Positions 8,698 through 17,046 of a stretch of DNA of 61,892 nucleotides are shown here, one piece after another; within the stretch, counting starts at the first letter, position 1, and each line of letters begins with the position of its first letter. Origin of the DNA: an uncultured Alphaproteobacteria bacterium. Lineage in GTDB: Bacteria > Pseudomonadota > Alphaproteobacteria > HIMB59. The position numbers and the translations under genes were made by a program. The DNA lies in the NCBI GenBank assembly GCA_902527045.1, contig CABZNL010000007.1, forward strand, positions 1-61,892, written 5' to 3'. Under the pieces are notes generated by a model. The model saw only the letters and a list, made by a program, of their open reading frames with translations. It was not told where the DNA came from and did not search any database.

Positions 8698-9813
8698 ATG
8701 GCAAATATAAAAGTACCACTTATTGATTTACAACTTAGATATAAAAAAGAAAGAAAAGATCTTTTAAAAATAATTGATGATCAATTAAAACTTGGAAACT
8801 TAGTTTTGACTAAAGAAGTTAGTGATTTTGAAAATAGAATATCTAAGTACCAAAAACAAAAATTTGCAGTTGGTCTTAACTCAGGGACTGATGCCTTATT
8901 AATGGCCCTATGGTCTTTGGGTATTAGAAAAGGCGATGAGGTTATTACCACTCCAAAATCGTTTATTGCTACTATTGGTGCAATCCATCACGTTGGTGCT
9001 ATTCCAAAATTAGTTGATATAAAAGATGATTTAAATATGGATGAAAATCTAATTGAGGAAGCTATAACTAAAAAAACAAAAGCTATTATACCTGTGCATT
9101 GGACTGGAAGATTATGTGATATGAAAAAAATAAATTCCATTGCAATAAAACATAAACTAATAGTAATTGAGGATGCAGCTCAATCTATTGGTGCAACAAA
9201 AGACAATTATATGGCTGGCAAATATTCAAGTGTTGCATGTTTTTCAGCTCATCCACTTAAAAATTTAAATGGTATTGGTGACTCTGGTTTTTTGACAACT
9301 AATAATAAAAAAATAAGAGATGTTATTAATCTATACAGAAATCATGGCTTGGAATCACGGGATAATGTTGCAATATTTGGATTAAATTCAAGGCTTGATA
9401 GTGTAAATGCAGTTGTTTTATCGTATAGATTAAAATCTTTAAGACAAAACATTAAAATTAGAAATAAACATATAAATATTTATAGAAATTATTTTTCAAA
9501 AAATGAGAGAATAAGTATCCCAACTGATAAAGCAGGTGAATTAAATCCTTATGTTATGTTTATTACTCAATGCGATAAAAGAGATGAACTTCAAAAATAT
9601 TTACAAGAAAATGGGATACAGTCAATGATTTACTATGGCACCCCATTACATAAACATACTGCATACAAAAATTATTATGGAGATGTAAAAAACTTGCCAA
9701 ATGTAGAAAGAATATGCAAAAGAGTACTGGCTTTACCGCATCATCAATATCTAAAAGAGTCAGATATACATTATGTTTGTAAAAAAATAGATAGTTTTTA
9801 TAAAAAAAATTAA
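8698..9813 (+). CDS. DegT/DnrJ/EryC1/StrS family PLP aminotransferase (second copy)
   Basis: A 371-residue paralogue of the neighbouring divergent gene. Motifs are LNSGTDALLM, VIEDAAQSIGA and the Schiff-base Lys in SAHPLKNLNGIGDSG. The N-terminus (VPLIDLQLRYKKE) matches the usual start of the family, supporting the ATG at 8698. It begins the plus-strand run that continues to 19340 and is followed three bases later by a glycosyltransferase. Two aminotransferases suggest either two amino sugars in the repeat unit or a diamino sugar. Confidence 0.88.
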   Translation: MANIKVPLIDLQLRYKKERKDLLKIIDDQLKLGNLVLTKEVSDFENRISKYQKQKFAVGLNSGTDALLMALWSLGIRKGDEVITTPKSFIATIGAIHHVGAIPKLVDIKDDLNMDENLIEEAITKKTKAIIPVHWTGRLCDMKKINSIAIKHKLIVIEDAAQSIGATKDNYMAGKYSSVACFSAHPLKNLNGIGDSGFLTTNNKKIRDVINLYRNHGLESRDNVAIFGLNSRLDSVNAVVLSYRLKSLRQNIKIRNKHINIYRNYFSKNERISIPTDKAGELNPYVMFITQCDKRDELQKYLQENGIQSMIYYGTPLHKHTAYKNYYGDVKNLPNVERICKRVLALPHHQYLKESDIHYVCKKIDSFYKKN

Positions 9814-9816
9814 TTT

Positions 9817-10731
9817 ATGGAATATGACTTAATTATTCCTTTTTTCAATGATCAAAAATACTTAAAAAGATTTCAAAAACAAATTAATCATCAAAAACTT
9901 CTTCCAAAAAATCTAATTTTTATAGATGATTGCAATAAAGATAAAAATTTAAAAAAAAAAATTAGAGAAATTATTAATAACAAAATTAAAGTAATCTACA
10001 TTAGAAATAATTTTAATTTAGGTCCTGTAAAATCAATTAACAAAGGATTTAAATATTTAAAGAGTGAATACTTTAGGATATCTTCCACTGATGATTTTAT
10101 GGACTCTGAGCTTGCTCTCAAGAGCTTGAAAGTTTTAAATAAGTATAAAAAAAAACCATATATATTTTCTGATCTTGTTTGTTTTAATGAGAAAACACAA
10201 AAAGAAATTAAAATAAGATATAGTTTTTTGAAAAAGGAAAGTTATAGCTCTAAAGAAGTAATTGATATTTTTAGTAAATACCAATTTAAAATTTATCATA
10301 ATAGTATTTTTTTTAGAAAGAATTTTTTTCTTAAAAATAATATTTTTAACGACATGTACGGAGATAGATGTGATATGCTTAATCTATATCATATCTCATT
10401 CAATTATGGTTTTTGTTATACACCTGGTTATCTATCAAAATATGTTTATAGAAAAGGTCAATTTGGACAAATAAAAAAAAACAACTACTTGTTTAATGAA
10501 ATTGAAATGATACATAAATTTAATAAAAAATTATTTCTTAATTTAATTAAAGCTAACTTACTCTATGAAATTTCTCCAAAAGCATTGCTAGAAAATTTTA
10601 AATATAAAAAACAAATTATAAATCTTAATTGGCTTATAAGATCTGTAAAATACCACTCATGGAAAAAAATTAGATTTTTTCTTCCTAGTTGGCTAATATC
10701 TGTTACTTTTAGAATTACAACTAAGTTATGA
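9817..10731 (+). CDS. Family 2 glycosyltransferase
   Basis: A 304-residue GT-A glycosyltransferase. It opens with YDLIIPFFNDQKYL, followed by FIDDCNKD and the metal-binding-like STDDFM at about residue 90. The middle matches the nucleotide-sugar fold; the C-terminus is basic. The stop codon overlaps the next start as ATGA, so translation is probably coupled to the E1 alpha gene. Expected to act at the cytoplasmic face on a lipid-linked intermediate. Donor and acceptor are unknown. Confidence 0.82.
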   Translation: MEYDLIIPFFNDQKYLKRFQKQINHQKLLPKNLIFIDDCNKDKNLKKKIREIINNKIKVIYIRNNFNLGPVKSINKGFKYLKSEYFRISSTDDFMDSELALKSLKVLNKYKKKPYIFSDLVCFNEKTQKEIKIRYSFLKKESYSSKEVIDIFSKYQFKIYHNSIFFRKNFFLKNNIFNDMYGDRCDMLNLYHISFNYGFCYTPGYLSKYVYRKGQFGQIKKNNYLFNEIEMIHKFNKKLFLNLIKANLLYEISPKALLENFKYKKQIINLNWLIRSVKYHSWKKIRFFLPSWLISVTFRITTKL

Positions 10732-11696
10732 TTAATAACAAAAATATAATCAAAGGTCATTTAAGTATGAAAATGATAAGAGCAGTTGAAGATGAAATTG
10801 CTTTTAGATATTACAAAGATCAATTGATGCGCTGTCCTGTGCACTTATCTATTGGTCAGGAGGCTGCTGCTGTTGGTGTTTGTGAAAACCTAAAATCGAG
10901 TGACTATATTTTAAGTAACCATAGATGCCATGCTCATTATCTTGCAAAAGGTGGTGACCTGAATTCTATGATATGTGAGATACATGGTAAAGCTAATGGT
11001 TGCGTTGGGGGCAGAGGTGGCTCAATGCATCTCCAAGATGACTCTGTAAATTTTTTAGGAAGCTTTCCAATAGTTGGAAGTGCAATTCCTCTAGCTATAG
11101 GTGTTGCGATGAATATTAAAAGATTAAAAAAAAATTCTATTGTTGTAAGTTTTTTAGGAGATGGTGCTGTTGAAGAAGGAAGTTTTCATGAGTCTTTAAA
11201 CTTTGCATCTGTATTTAAGCTTCCTATACTTTTTGTAGTTGAAAATAATTATTATTCAATTCAAACGCACATAAAAGATAGACAGGTTTCAGACAATTTT
11301 ACTAGATTTTCTAATTCTAATTTAATTCCATCCACAAGATGTGATGGTAATAATTTTATTGATACTTTTACTAATGCAAAAAAAATTATTAAAGAGGTGA
11401 GGAAGTCTAAACCTTATCTATTACAACTAGATACTTATAGATTCGTTGAACATTGTGGTCCAAACTCAGATGACCATTTAAAATACAGAGATGGCAAAGA
11501 GTTAAATCATTGGCTGAAAAAATGCCCTGTTTCGCATATTGAAAGACTTATGTTGAAAAATAATATCATAAATCAAGAATATCTTATTAAATTAAACTCT
11601 CAGATACAGAGAAAGGTTATAAGCGCTTTTAACTTAGCCATAAGATCTCCTCTACCTAAATCAAGAGACGCATCAAAATACTCATATGCAAAATAA
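10728..11696 (+). CDS. Thiamine-diphosphate-dependent E1 component, alpha subunit
   Basis: A 322-residue E1 alpha subunit of the pyruvate/branched-chain dehydrogenase type. The thiamine diphosphate motif is visible as GDGAVEEGSFHESLNFA ending in VENNYYSIQ (the GDG...NN pattern). RGGSMHL and HYLAKGGD fit the family. The beta subunit follows with an 11-base overlap. No lipoyl acyltransferase (E2) or dihydrolipoamide dehydrogenase (E3) is nearby, and the pair sits in the middle of a polysaccharide locus. I infer a role in sugar modification, perhaps transfer of a two-carbon unit to a keto-sugar, and not central metabolism. Confidence 0.85.
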   Translation: MINNKNIIKGHLSMKMIRAVEDEIAFRYYKDQLMRCPVHLSIGQEAAAVGVCENLKSSDYILSNHRCHAHYLAKGGDLNSMICEIHGKANGCVGGRGGSMHLQDDSVNFLGSFPIVGSAIPLAIGVAMNIKRLKKNSIVVSFLGDGAVEEGSFHESLNFASVFKLPILFVVENNYYSIQTHIKDRQVSDNFTRFSNSNLIPSTRCDGNNFIDTFTNAKKIIKEVRKSKPYLLQLDTYRFVEHCGPNSDDHLKYRDGKELNHWLKKCPVSHIERLMLKNNIINQEYLIKLNSQIQRKVISAFNLAIRSPLPKSRDASKYSYAK

Positions 11697-12771
11697 AACT
11701 ACTTACTCTTTATCTGAAAGTTTAAGAGTCACCCTAGAGAGACTAATGAAGAAAGATAAAAGAATTATATTATTTGGCGAGGGTATTGATGACAATTCAG
11801 CAATGTTTCAAACAACAAAGGGTTTGACTAAATTATTTGGCAAAGAAAGAGTTGTAGAAATGCCCCTAAGTGAAAATTGTTTTACTGGTGCAGCGATTGG
11901 TTCCTCAATTTTAGGGGACAAAGTAGTTGTCAATTTGCAAAGAGTAGAATTCTCATTGCTTGCATTAGAGCAAATATTTAATAATGCGGCCAAAATTTAC
12001 TATGGAAGTAATGGGCAACATATGTCTAGAACTGTATTTCGAATGGTTGTTGGAAGAGGCTGGGGTCAAGGACCTGTTCATGCTCAAAGTCTTGAGTCTG
12101 TTTTCTCCTCTATCCCTGGTTTAAAAGTTTTTATGCCCGTATTTCCATCAGAGGGTTGTCAACTATTAGCTGAAGCCATCAATGACAACAATCCTGTAAT
12201 TTTCATTGAACATAGGTGGTGTCATTATAATTTAGAAAAATTTAATCCATGGAAAATAAATCTATCCCAAAAGATAAATGCTATAAAAAAGTTAAGTAAT
12301 GGTAAGGACTTAAGTATCGTTTCTAATGGATATCATTCATCTGAAATTTTTACTTTATTAAAAATATTTAAGAAATTTGGAATCTCGATTGACCATCTTC
12401 ATCTAAGAAAACTAAATCCTTTAGAAATAGATGCTGTTTACTCATCATTAAAAAAAACAGGGAGGCTTTTGATTGTTGACTCAGGTCAATTAAAGCAAGG
12501 AATTAATTCTGAAATTTTATCTAGGGTTTTTGAAAAAGGGTTAAACTTGAAACTTCCACCTATCAGAATGGGGCTACCTGATCATCCTGTGCCAAGCTCA
12601 CGCGGATTTATTAAAAGTGTTTATCCAAATTATCTATCAATTGCTGAGAATATATTCAAACTACTAAATATAAAAAAAGATAAAAGTTTAAAAATATTTA
12701 ATCAAATTGATAGTATAATTAAAAGAACATCTGTAGACGTACCAATCAATGATTTTAAAGGGCCTTTTTGA
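11686..12771 (+). CDS. Thiamine-diphosphate-dependent E1 component, beta subunit
   Basis: A 361-residue transketolase-like beta subunit. FGEGIDDNSAMFQTTKGL, MPLSENCFTGAAIGSS (with the Glu that activates the thiazolium ring), NLQRVEFSLLALEQI and GRGWGQGPVHAQSLE match the beta family; the C-terminal transketolase domain (SIVSNGYHSSEI) is complete. It overlaps the alpha gene by 11 bases, so the two are almost certainly one enzyme. It lacks any fused lipoyl domain. The downstream epimerase gene begins 27 bases later behind its own strong ribosome-binding site. Confidence 0.85.
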   Translation: MQNKTTYSLSESLRVTLERLMKKDKRIILFGEGIDDNSAMFQTTKGLTKLFGKERVVEMPLSENCFTGAAIGSSILGDKVVVNLQRVEFSLLALEQIFNNAAKIYYGSNGQHMSRTVFRMVVGRGWGQGPVHAQSLESVFSSIPGLKVFMPVFPSEGCQLLAEAINDNNPVIFIEHRWCHYNLEKFNPWKINLSQKINAIKKLSNGKDLSIVSNGYHSSEIFTLLKIFKKFGISIDHLHLRKLNPLEIDAVYSSLKKTGRLLIVDSGQLKQGINSEILSRVFEKGLNLKLPPIRMGLPDHPVPSSRGFIKSVYPNYLSIAENIFKLLNIKKDKSLKIFNQIDSIIKRTSVDVPINDFKGPF

Positions 12772-12798
12772 GAAAAATTAAACGGAGGAATATTTAAA

Positions 12799-13800
12799 TT
12801 GAAAAAAAATAAAAAAAGATACCTAATCATAGGTGGGGCTGGTGTCTTTGCTCTTCACCTTATTAGAAGGTTAGTTCATAATGATAATAATGAAGTCATA
12901 TCTTTAGGCAGGAGCCCAGAAAAAAATGATCATTTTACCCTAGGTATTACTAGTAAAAATTTTAACAATTATAAATATATCCAACTACACATGACTTTTG
13001 AAAATGATATGTTGTTAGAAATTATAGAAAACTTTAAACCTAATTATATCGTTAATTTTGCTGCATTAGCTTACGCAACATCATGGGAAAAATCATATAG
13101 ATATTATGATACTAATGTGACCGCAGTAACAAAGATATGCGAATATTTGTACAACAAAAATTATTTAGAACAGTTTTTGCAAATTGGCTCCTCAGAAATT
13201 TATGGCGCCACCAAAAAGCCTGCATTAGAAACAGATACTCCAAATCCAACTAGTCCATATGCTGTCTCAAAACTATCATGCGATCAACATTTATTAACTT
13301 TATATAATCATTTGCAATTCCCAGTTAACATAATTAGGCCCTGTAATTGTTATGGACCTACCCAATTAATGTATAGAATTATTCCTAAAGCAATCTTAAA
13401 TGGGCTAAATGGTATAAAATTTCCACTCGAAGGCGGTGGTAAAGCAATGAAGTCATTCATGCACGCTGATGACTTAGCTACTGCAATATTGAAAATACTT
13501 GAGTCTAAAAGATTTGGTGAGATTTATAATGCTGGAGTAGATAAGCCAATAACTATGAAAGAGATAGTAAAAAAAATATCCTATAAATTAGATTTAGAAT
13601 TTAATGATTTTGTAAAAATAGTTCCCGGTAGAAAAACTGAAGATAAAATCTATTGGGTCAATAGTAACAAGATAAAAAAACATTTAAATTGGAAACCAAA
13701 TATCACATTTGATGAAGGATTAGATGATTGTATAAAATGGGTAAGAGAACATAATCACCTCTTACTTCAAGAAAATACTTCTTTTAAATTTAAAGCGTAG
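12799..13800 (+). CDS. NAD-dependent epimerase/dehydratase (extended SDR)
   Basis: A 333-residue extended short-chain dehydrogenase. The dinucleotide motif is IIGGAGVFALHL (third Gly replaced by Ala), the catalytic Ser/Thr region is GSSEIYG, and the active-site pair is in YAVSK. RPCNCYGP and SFMHADDLA are typical of the sugar epimerase/4,6-dehydratase branch. The TTG start at 12799 is set by a GGAGGA ribosome-binding site at 12784-12789. It probably converts an NDP-sugar (epimerase, 4,6-dehydratase or keto-reductase) for the surface glycan. Position directly after the E1 pair suggests it acts before or after the proposed branching step. Confidence 0.85.
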   Translation: MKKNKKRYLIIGGAGVFALHLIRRLVHNDNNEVISLGRSPEKNDHFTLGITSKNFNNYKYIQLHMTFENDMLLEIIENFKPNYIVNFAALAYATSWEKSYRYYDTNVTAVTKICEYLYNKNYLEQFLQIGSSEIYGATKKPALETDTPNPTSPYAVSKLSCDQHLLTLYNHLQFPVNIIRPCNCYGPTQLMYRIIPKAILNGLNGIKFPLEGGGKAMKSFMHADDLATAILKILESKRFGEIYNAGVDKPITMKEIVKKISYKLDLEFNDFVKIVPGRKTEDKIYWVNSNKIKKHLNWKPNITFDEGLDDCIKWVREHNHLLLQENTSFKFKA

Positions 13801-13814
13801 TTAATAATATTATA

Positions 13815-14846
13815 TTGCATAAAACAAATTTATTCATATTGAGTCTCAAAGAGGATGAAGACCTTAAAAAAAAATTAAATAAATATTTAGGTTTATTTAA
13901 AAAAATTAATAGAAAAAGTATAAATAAATTAGTTATTGTAAGTTATCAAGTAATCGAAAAAAAAAAATTTGCTTTTTATATCAGGAAGCTGAGATTGGAC
14001 TCTTCTAAATTTAAGACTTATTTTGATAAAATATACTTTTTTGAATTTTTCAATAAAAGTATAAATAATATAAAAAAGTTTAATTTTGCATCAGATATTT
14101 CTTATCTAAACAATGCATCATCATTAATATTTTTAGATAATGTTAAAGATAATTTTATTAGTATTTCAAATTGTTTAAATAAATATAACAATTCAATAAT
14201 GGCTTCAAAAAAAAATTTTTCTTGTATTGATATAGTTTGTATTAAATCTCAAAGATTGAATATGATTTATGATTTTCATATGAATTCTTCAAAGAAAATT
14301 AATGATTTGTTATTGGGTACAAATTATAAGATAAGTAAAATTAATAAAAATTACATTTTTTTTTCGCAATTGCCTTTTTTTGAGACAATAAAAAAAGATG
14401 ATTTTGCCAATAAAAGAGATAGCGTTTATTTTGTAGGTAATACTATTTACGACAATTACCCCCATTATTTAAGAAATAATTTAATGTCTTTGAGTCAAAA
14501 AATATTAAGTTACGTTTTATTTTTTACCAAGTATCGAATTAATAAAAATAAATTTATCGATCTATCTATAGATACATTTTTAAAAGGCTCATCTTTATTT
14601 ATTGTTAAATTATCTCTGGTTATACCCGTTTTCACCTTTCAATTATTAAAGATTTATAAGTATATTGTTGCAAGAATTATTTACGATAAAATTGCAAATA
14701 AATTTTTATTTTTGGGAATTAAAATGCCAAAATTCATCTTAAAAATATATAACCTTGATCAAATTGTTATAAAATCAATGACCCGAATTAGAAGGAGACA
14801 ATATCTTTATCTCTACTTGAAAAACATAACTAATGAGAAATCATAA
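13815..14846 (+). CDS. Unassigned polysaccharide-locus protein
   Basis: A 343-residue protein, very rich in Lys, Asn, Ile and Phe, that I cannot assign to a family. The N-terminal third alternates short strands and helices (LFILSLKEDEDL, INKLVIVSYQVI, NNASSLIFLDNV), which could be a glycosyltransferase or glycan-modifying fold. The C-terminal third has two hydrophobic stretches (SLFIVKLSLVIPVFTFQLL and nearby) and ends basic. It starts at TTG and overlaps the next gene by 14 bases. Location in the sugar locus suggests polysaccharide assembly, nothing more specific. Confidence 0.6.
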   Translation: MHKTNLFILSLKEDEDLKKKLNKYLGLFKKINRKSINKLVIVSYQVIEKKKFAFYIRKLRLDSSKFKTYFDKIYFFEFFNKSINNIKKFNFASDISYLNNASSLIFLDNVKDNFISISNCLNKYNNSIMASKKNFSCIDIVCIKSQRLNMIYDFHMNSSKKINDLLLGTNYKISKINKNYIFFSQLPFFETIKKDDFANKRDSVYFVGNTIYDNYPHYLRNNLMSLSQKILSYVLFFTKYRINKNKFIDLSIDTFLKGSSLFIVKLSLVIPVFTFQLLKIYKYIVARIIYDKIANKFLFLGIKMPKFILKIYNLDQIVIKSMTRIRRRQYLYLYLKNITNEKS

Positions 14847-16080
14847 AAAAAAAATAGTTTTTGTTTTTTTTGTTTGGGGTGATCAATATGTAAAGAGATT
14901 ATCAAATTACTTATTAAAAAATATTGATTTAGAAATTCAAGAAAATAATAAAATATTTAATAAATTTGATATTAAATTTAAATTTTATACTACCAATCAA
15001 AGCTCAAAAGATATTGAGAATAATTTTTTTCAATATAAATACATTAATAAATTTTGTAACTTAGAAATTAAAACATTCGATAACCTAAGTAAAAATTTAG
15101 ATAAAAAAAATAAATATAAGCTTTTAGGAAGTCTTCAGACTTTATCATTCATAGATAACATATTATATGACTATATGTTTTTTTTATATCCAGATTTCCT
15201 ATTTAAATTAGGCTCTATTAAAAATTTATTAAATAATCTTAAAAATTACGATATTTTTTATTCTTATTGTCCTCAAGTAATTGAAGAAGATGTTTTAATT
15301 AAAATTAAAAAAAATAGTTTTGATTATTTTTTAAGAAACTTTGAAGAAATAATTCTTAAATACTTACATCCGATAGTAAAAGCCTGTGATTTAGATACTG
15401 ATAGATATAATCATGCTTCTAACTTAGCTTTAATTATGAAAGATCACGCAATATTTAAAAATTTTCATTTACATCCAACCTTGATTAAAATTTCAACTAA
15501 TAACAGGGAATTATTTAAATCGTCAAATATTTCATTTGATGAGGATTTCTTTGACTTTGCTATTGACAAAAATTTAAAGATTTTTTACCCAAAAACCTCA
15601 GATGAAATGATGTTCTGCAGTTTATTTGAGAAAAATGCAATAATGTTACCAAAAGTAAAAATGACAAAATTAAATGTCGCTACATGGATTCTTCAAAATG
15701 CATATCCAATTCATTATAAAAATGTTTCAAATACTTTTTTATTAAAATCTAAAAATCATAATAAAAAACAAATTAAAAATTCTATTAATAGAATGGAAAA
15801 TTTTCTTAAAGAAGTTATTAATTACATAAATGAGGATGATCTTTTTGATAGAGTCTATAAAAAAAAAGATCCTTTATTTGTTATAGCTAGTTTGAATTCT
15901 AAAAAAAGAACATTATTTTATCAAAAACAAAAGATTTTAATTAATCATGATTTATGTATAGATAATATTTATTCAAAAAATATTAATATAAATAAAAAGA
16001 ATTTTAAAAAATACTATTTGAAAGAGCTCATAAAGATTGACCCATCTTCTTATGCGTCAATTAGTGATTTTTTAAATTGA
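14833..16080 (+). CDS. Unassigned protein, possible glycosyltransferase
   Basis: A 415-residue, mostly soluble protein with an N-terminal strand (KKIVFVFFVWGDQYVKRL) followed by helices and a second strand at IKFKFYTTNQSS. LYDYMFFLYPDFLF resembles the hydrophobic strand before a donor-binding Asp motif in nucleotide-sugar enzymes. I do not recognise a named family. It overlaps the preceding gene by 14 bases and the following HAD gene by four (TTGA), so it is part of one translationally coupled run. A glycosyltransferase is the likeliest class by context. Confidence 0.6.
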   Translation: MRNHKKKIVFVFFVWGDQYVKRLSNYLLKNIDLEIQENNKIFNKFDIKFKFYTTNQSSKDIENNFFQYKYINKFCNLEIKTFDNLSKNLDKKNKYKLLGSLQTLSFIDNILYDYMFFLYPDFLFKLGSIKNLLNNLKNYDIFYSYCPQVIEEDVLIKIKKNSFDYFLRNFEEIILKYLHPIVKACDLDTDRYNHASNLALIMKDHAIFKNFHLHPTLIKISTNNRELFKSSNISFDEDFFDFAIDKNLKIFYPKTSDEMMFCSLFEKNAIMLPKVKMTKLNVATWILQNAYPIHYKNVSNTFLLKSKNHNKKQIKNSINRMENFLKEVINYINEDDLFDRVYKKKDPLFVIASLNSKKRTLFYQKQKILINHDLCIDNIYSKNININKKNFKKYYLKELIKIDPSSYASISDFLN

Positions 16081-16607
16081 CAAAGCCAGCAATATTTTTA
16101 GATAGAGATGGGGTTTTAAATAAAGCTATACCTAAAAATAACTTAAAAAAAACAAGGCCACCATATAACATAAGTGAGTTAAAAATTTATAAAGATCTTA
16201 AATTTATAAACCAATATAAAAATAAATATCTAATTTTTATTATTACAAATCAACCTGATATTAAAAAGGGTCTGCAAACAAAAAAATTTAATAATTTTAT
16301 AAATATGCAAATTAAAAAGATCATAAAAGTAAATGGTATTTATACTTGTGAATGTCTCGAGATAGATAAAGAATGTTATTGTTATAAACCTAAACCAGGT
16401 TTAATAAAAAAAATATTATCTAGATATGATATTTCTTTAAAAGAGTCATACTTAATAGGTGATACTTGGAGAGATATTAAATTAGCAAATTATTTTAAAA
16501 TTAAATCTATTCATATGATGCGAAGTAATATTGATTATACTTTAGGAATGAATACTAATTATAGAATTAAAACATTAAAATCATTAAAAAGTATCATAGA
16601 TGTCTAG
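16077..16607 (+). CDS. GmhB-like HAD-superfamily sugar phosphatase
   Basis: A 176-residue HAD hydrolase of the histidinol-phosphatase/GmhB class. The nucleophile motif is FLDRDGVLN, motif II is in ITNQPD, and the Lys and acidic motifs are KPKPG and IGDTWRDIKLA. A cysteine cluster (CEC, then CYC) precedes KPKPG, where GmhB binds zinc through Cys-x-His and Cys-x-Cys; here the first pair is Cys-x-Cys. GmhB removes the C7 phosphate of heptose 1,7-bisphosphate. With the GmhA-like gene at 4427-5020 this suggests a heptose-type precursor. The start is TTG overlapping the upstream TGA stop. Confidence 0.8.
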   Translation: MTKPAIFLDRDGVLNKAIPKNNLKKTRPPYNISELKIYKDLKFINQYKNKYLIFIITNQPDIKKGLQTKKFNNFINMQIKKIIKVNGIYTCECLEIDKECYCYKPKPGLIKKILSRYDISLKESYLIGDTWRDIKLANYFKIKSIHMMRSNIDYTLGMNTNYRIKTLKSLKSIIDV

Positions 16608-17046
16608 TCCTATTGGAAAAAACCCTAATAATGCCTCTGCAATAATTCCATATTACAAAAAAAAAGTTTTATTACAAAAAAGATCAAATAATCCAAAAAT
16701 ATATTACCCTGGTTTTTGGGGATGTTTCGGAGGTGCTTTGAATAAGAATGAGAAATATGAAATGGCTATCATAAGGGAGTTTAAAGAAGAGACCAATATA
16801 AAACTAAAAAAATCTAATTTTAAATATTTAATGAATGTCGATTTTACAATACCAATAAAAAACATAATTATAAGAAGAAGGTTCTATGTATATAAAATAA
16901 TTTCTATCCAAAAGTTTAAAAAAGAATTTTTACTTGGGGAAGGTGATGATTATAGTTTTTTTAATATTAAAAGTTTTAATAATCTTAATAAAGTTGTGCC
17001 ATATGACAAATTAGCTATCGATAATTTTTTTCATATCTTAAAATGA
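16600..17046 (+). CDS. Nudix hydrolase
   Basis: A 148-residue Nudix protein. The Nudix box runs from GALNKNE to REFKEETNI, matching the consensus except that the Gly after EE-x is Asn. WGCFGGAL before it resembles the approach seen in MutT and in GDP-mannose hydrolases. It overlaps the HAD gene by eight bases and the ligase gene as ATGA, so it belongs to the polysaccharide transcript. A substrate such as a nucleoside-diphosphate sugar is inferred from context; general nucleotide house-cleaning is the alternative. Confidence 0.82.
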   Translation: MSSPIGKNPNNASAIIPYYKKKVLLQKRSNNPKIYYPGFWGCFGGALNKNEKYEMAIIREFKEETNIKLKKSNFKYLMNVDFTIPIKNIIIRRRFYVYKIISIQKFKKEFLLGEGDDYSFFNIKSFNNLNKVVPYDKLAIDNFFHILK

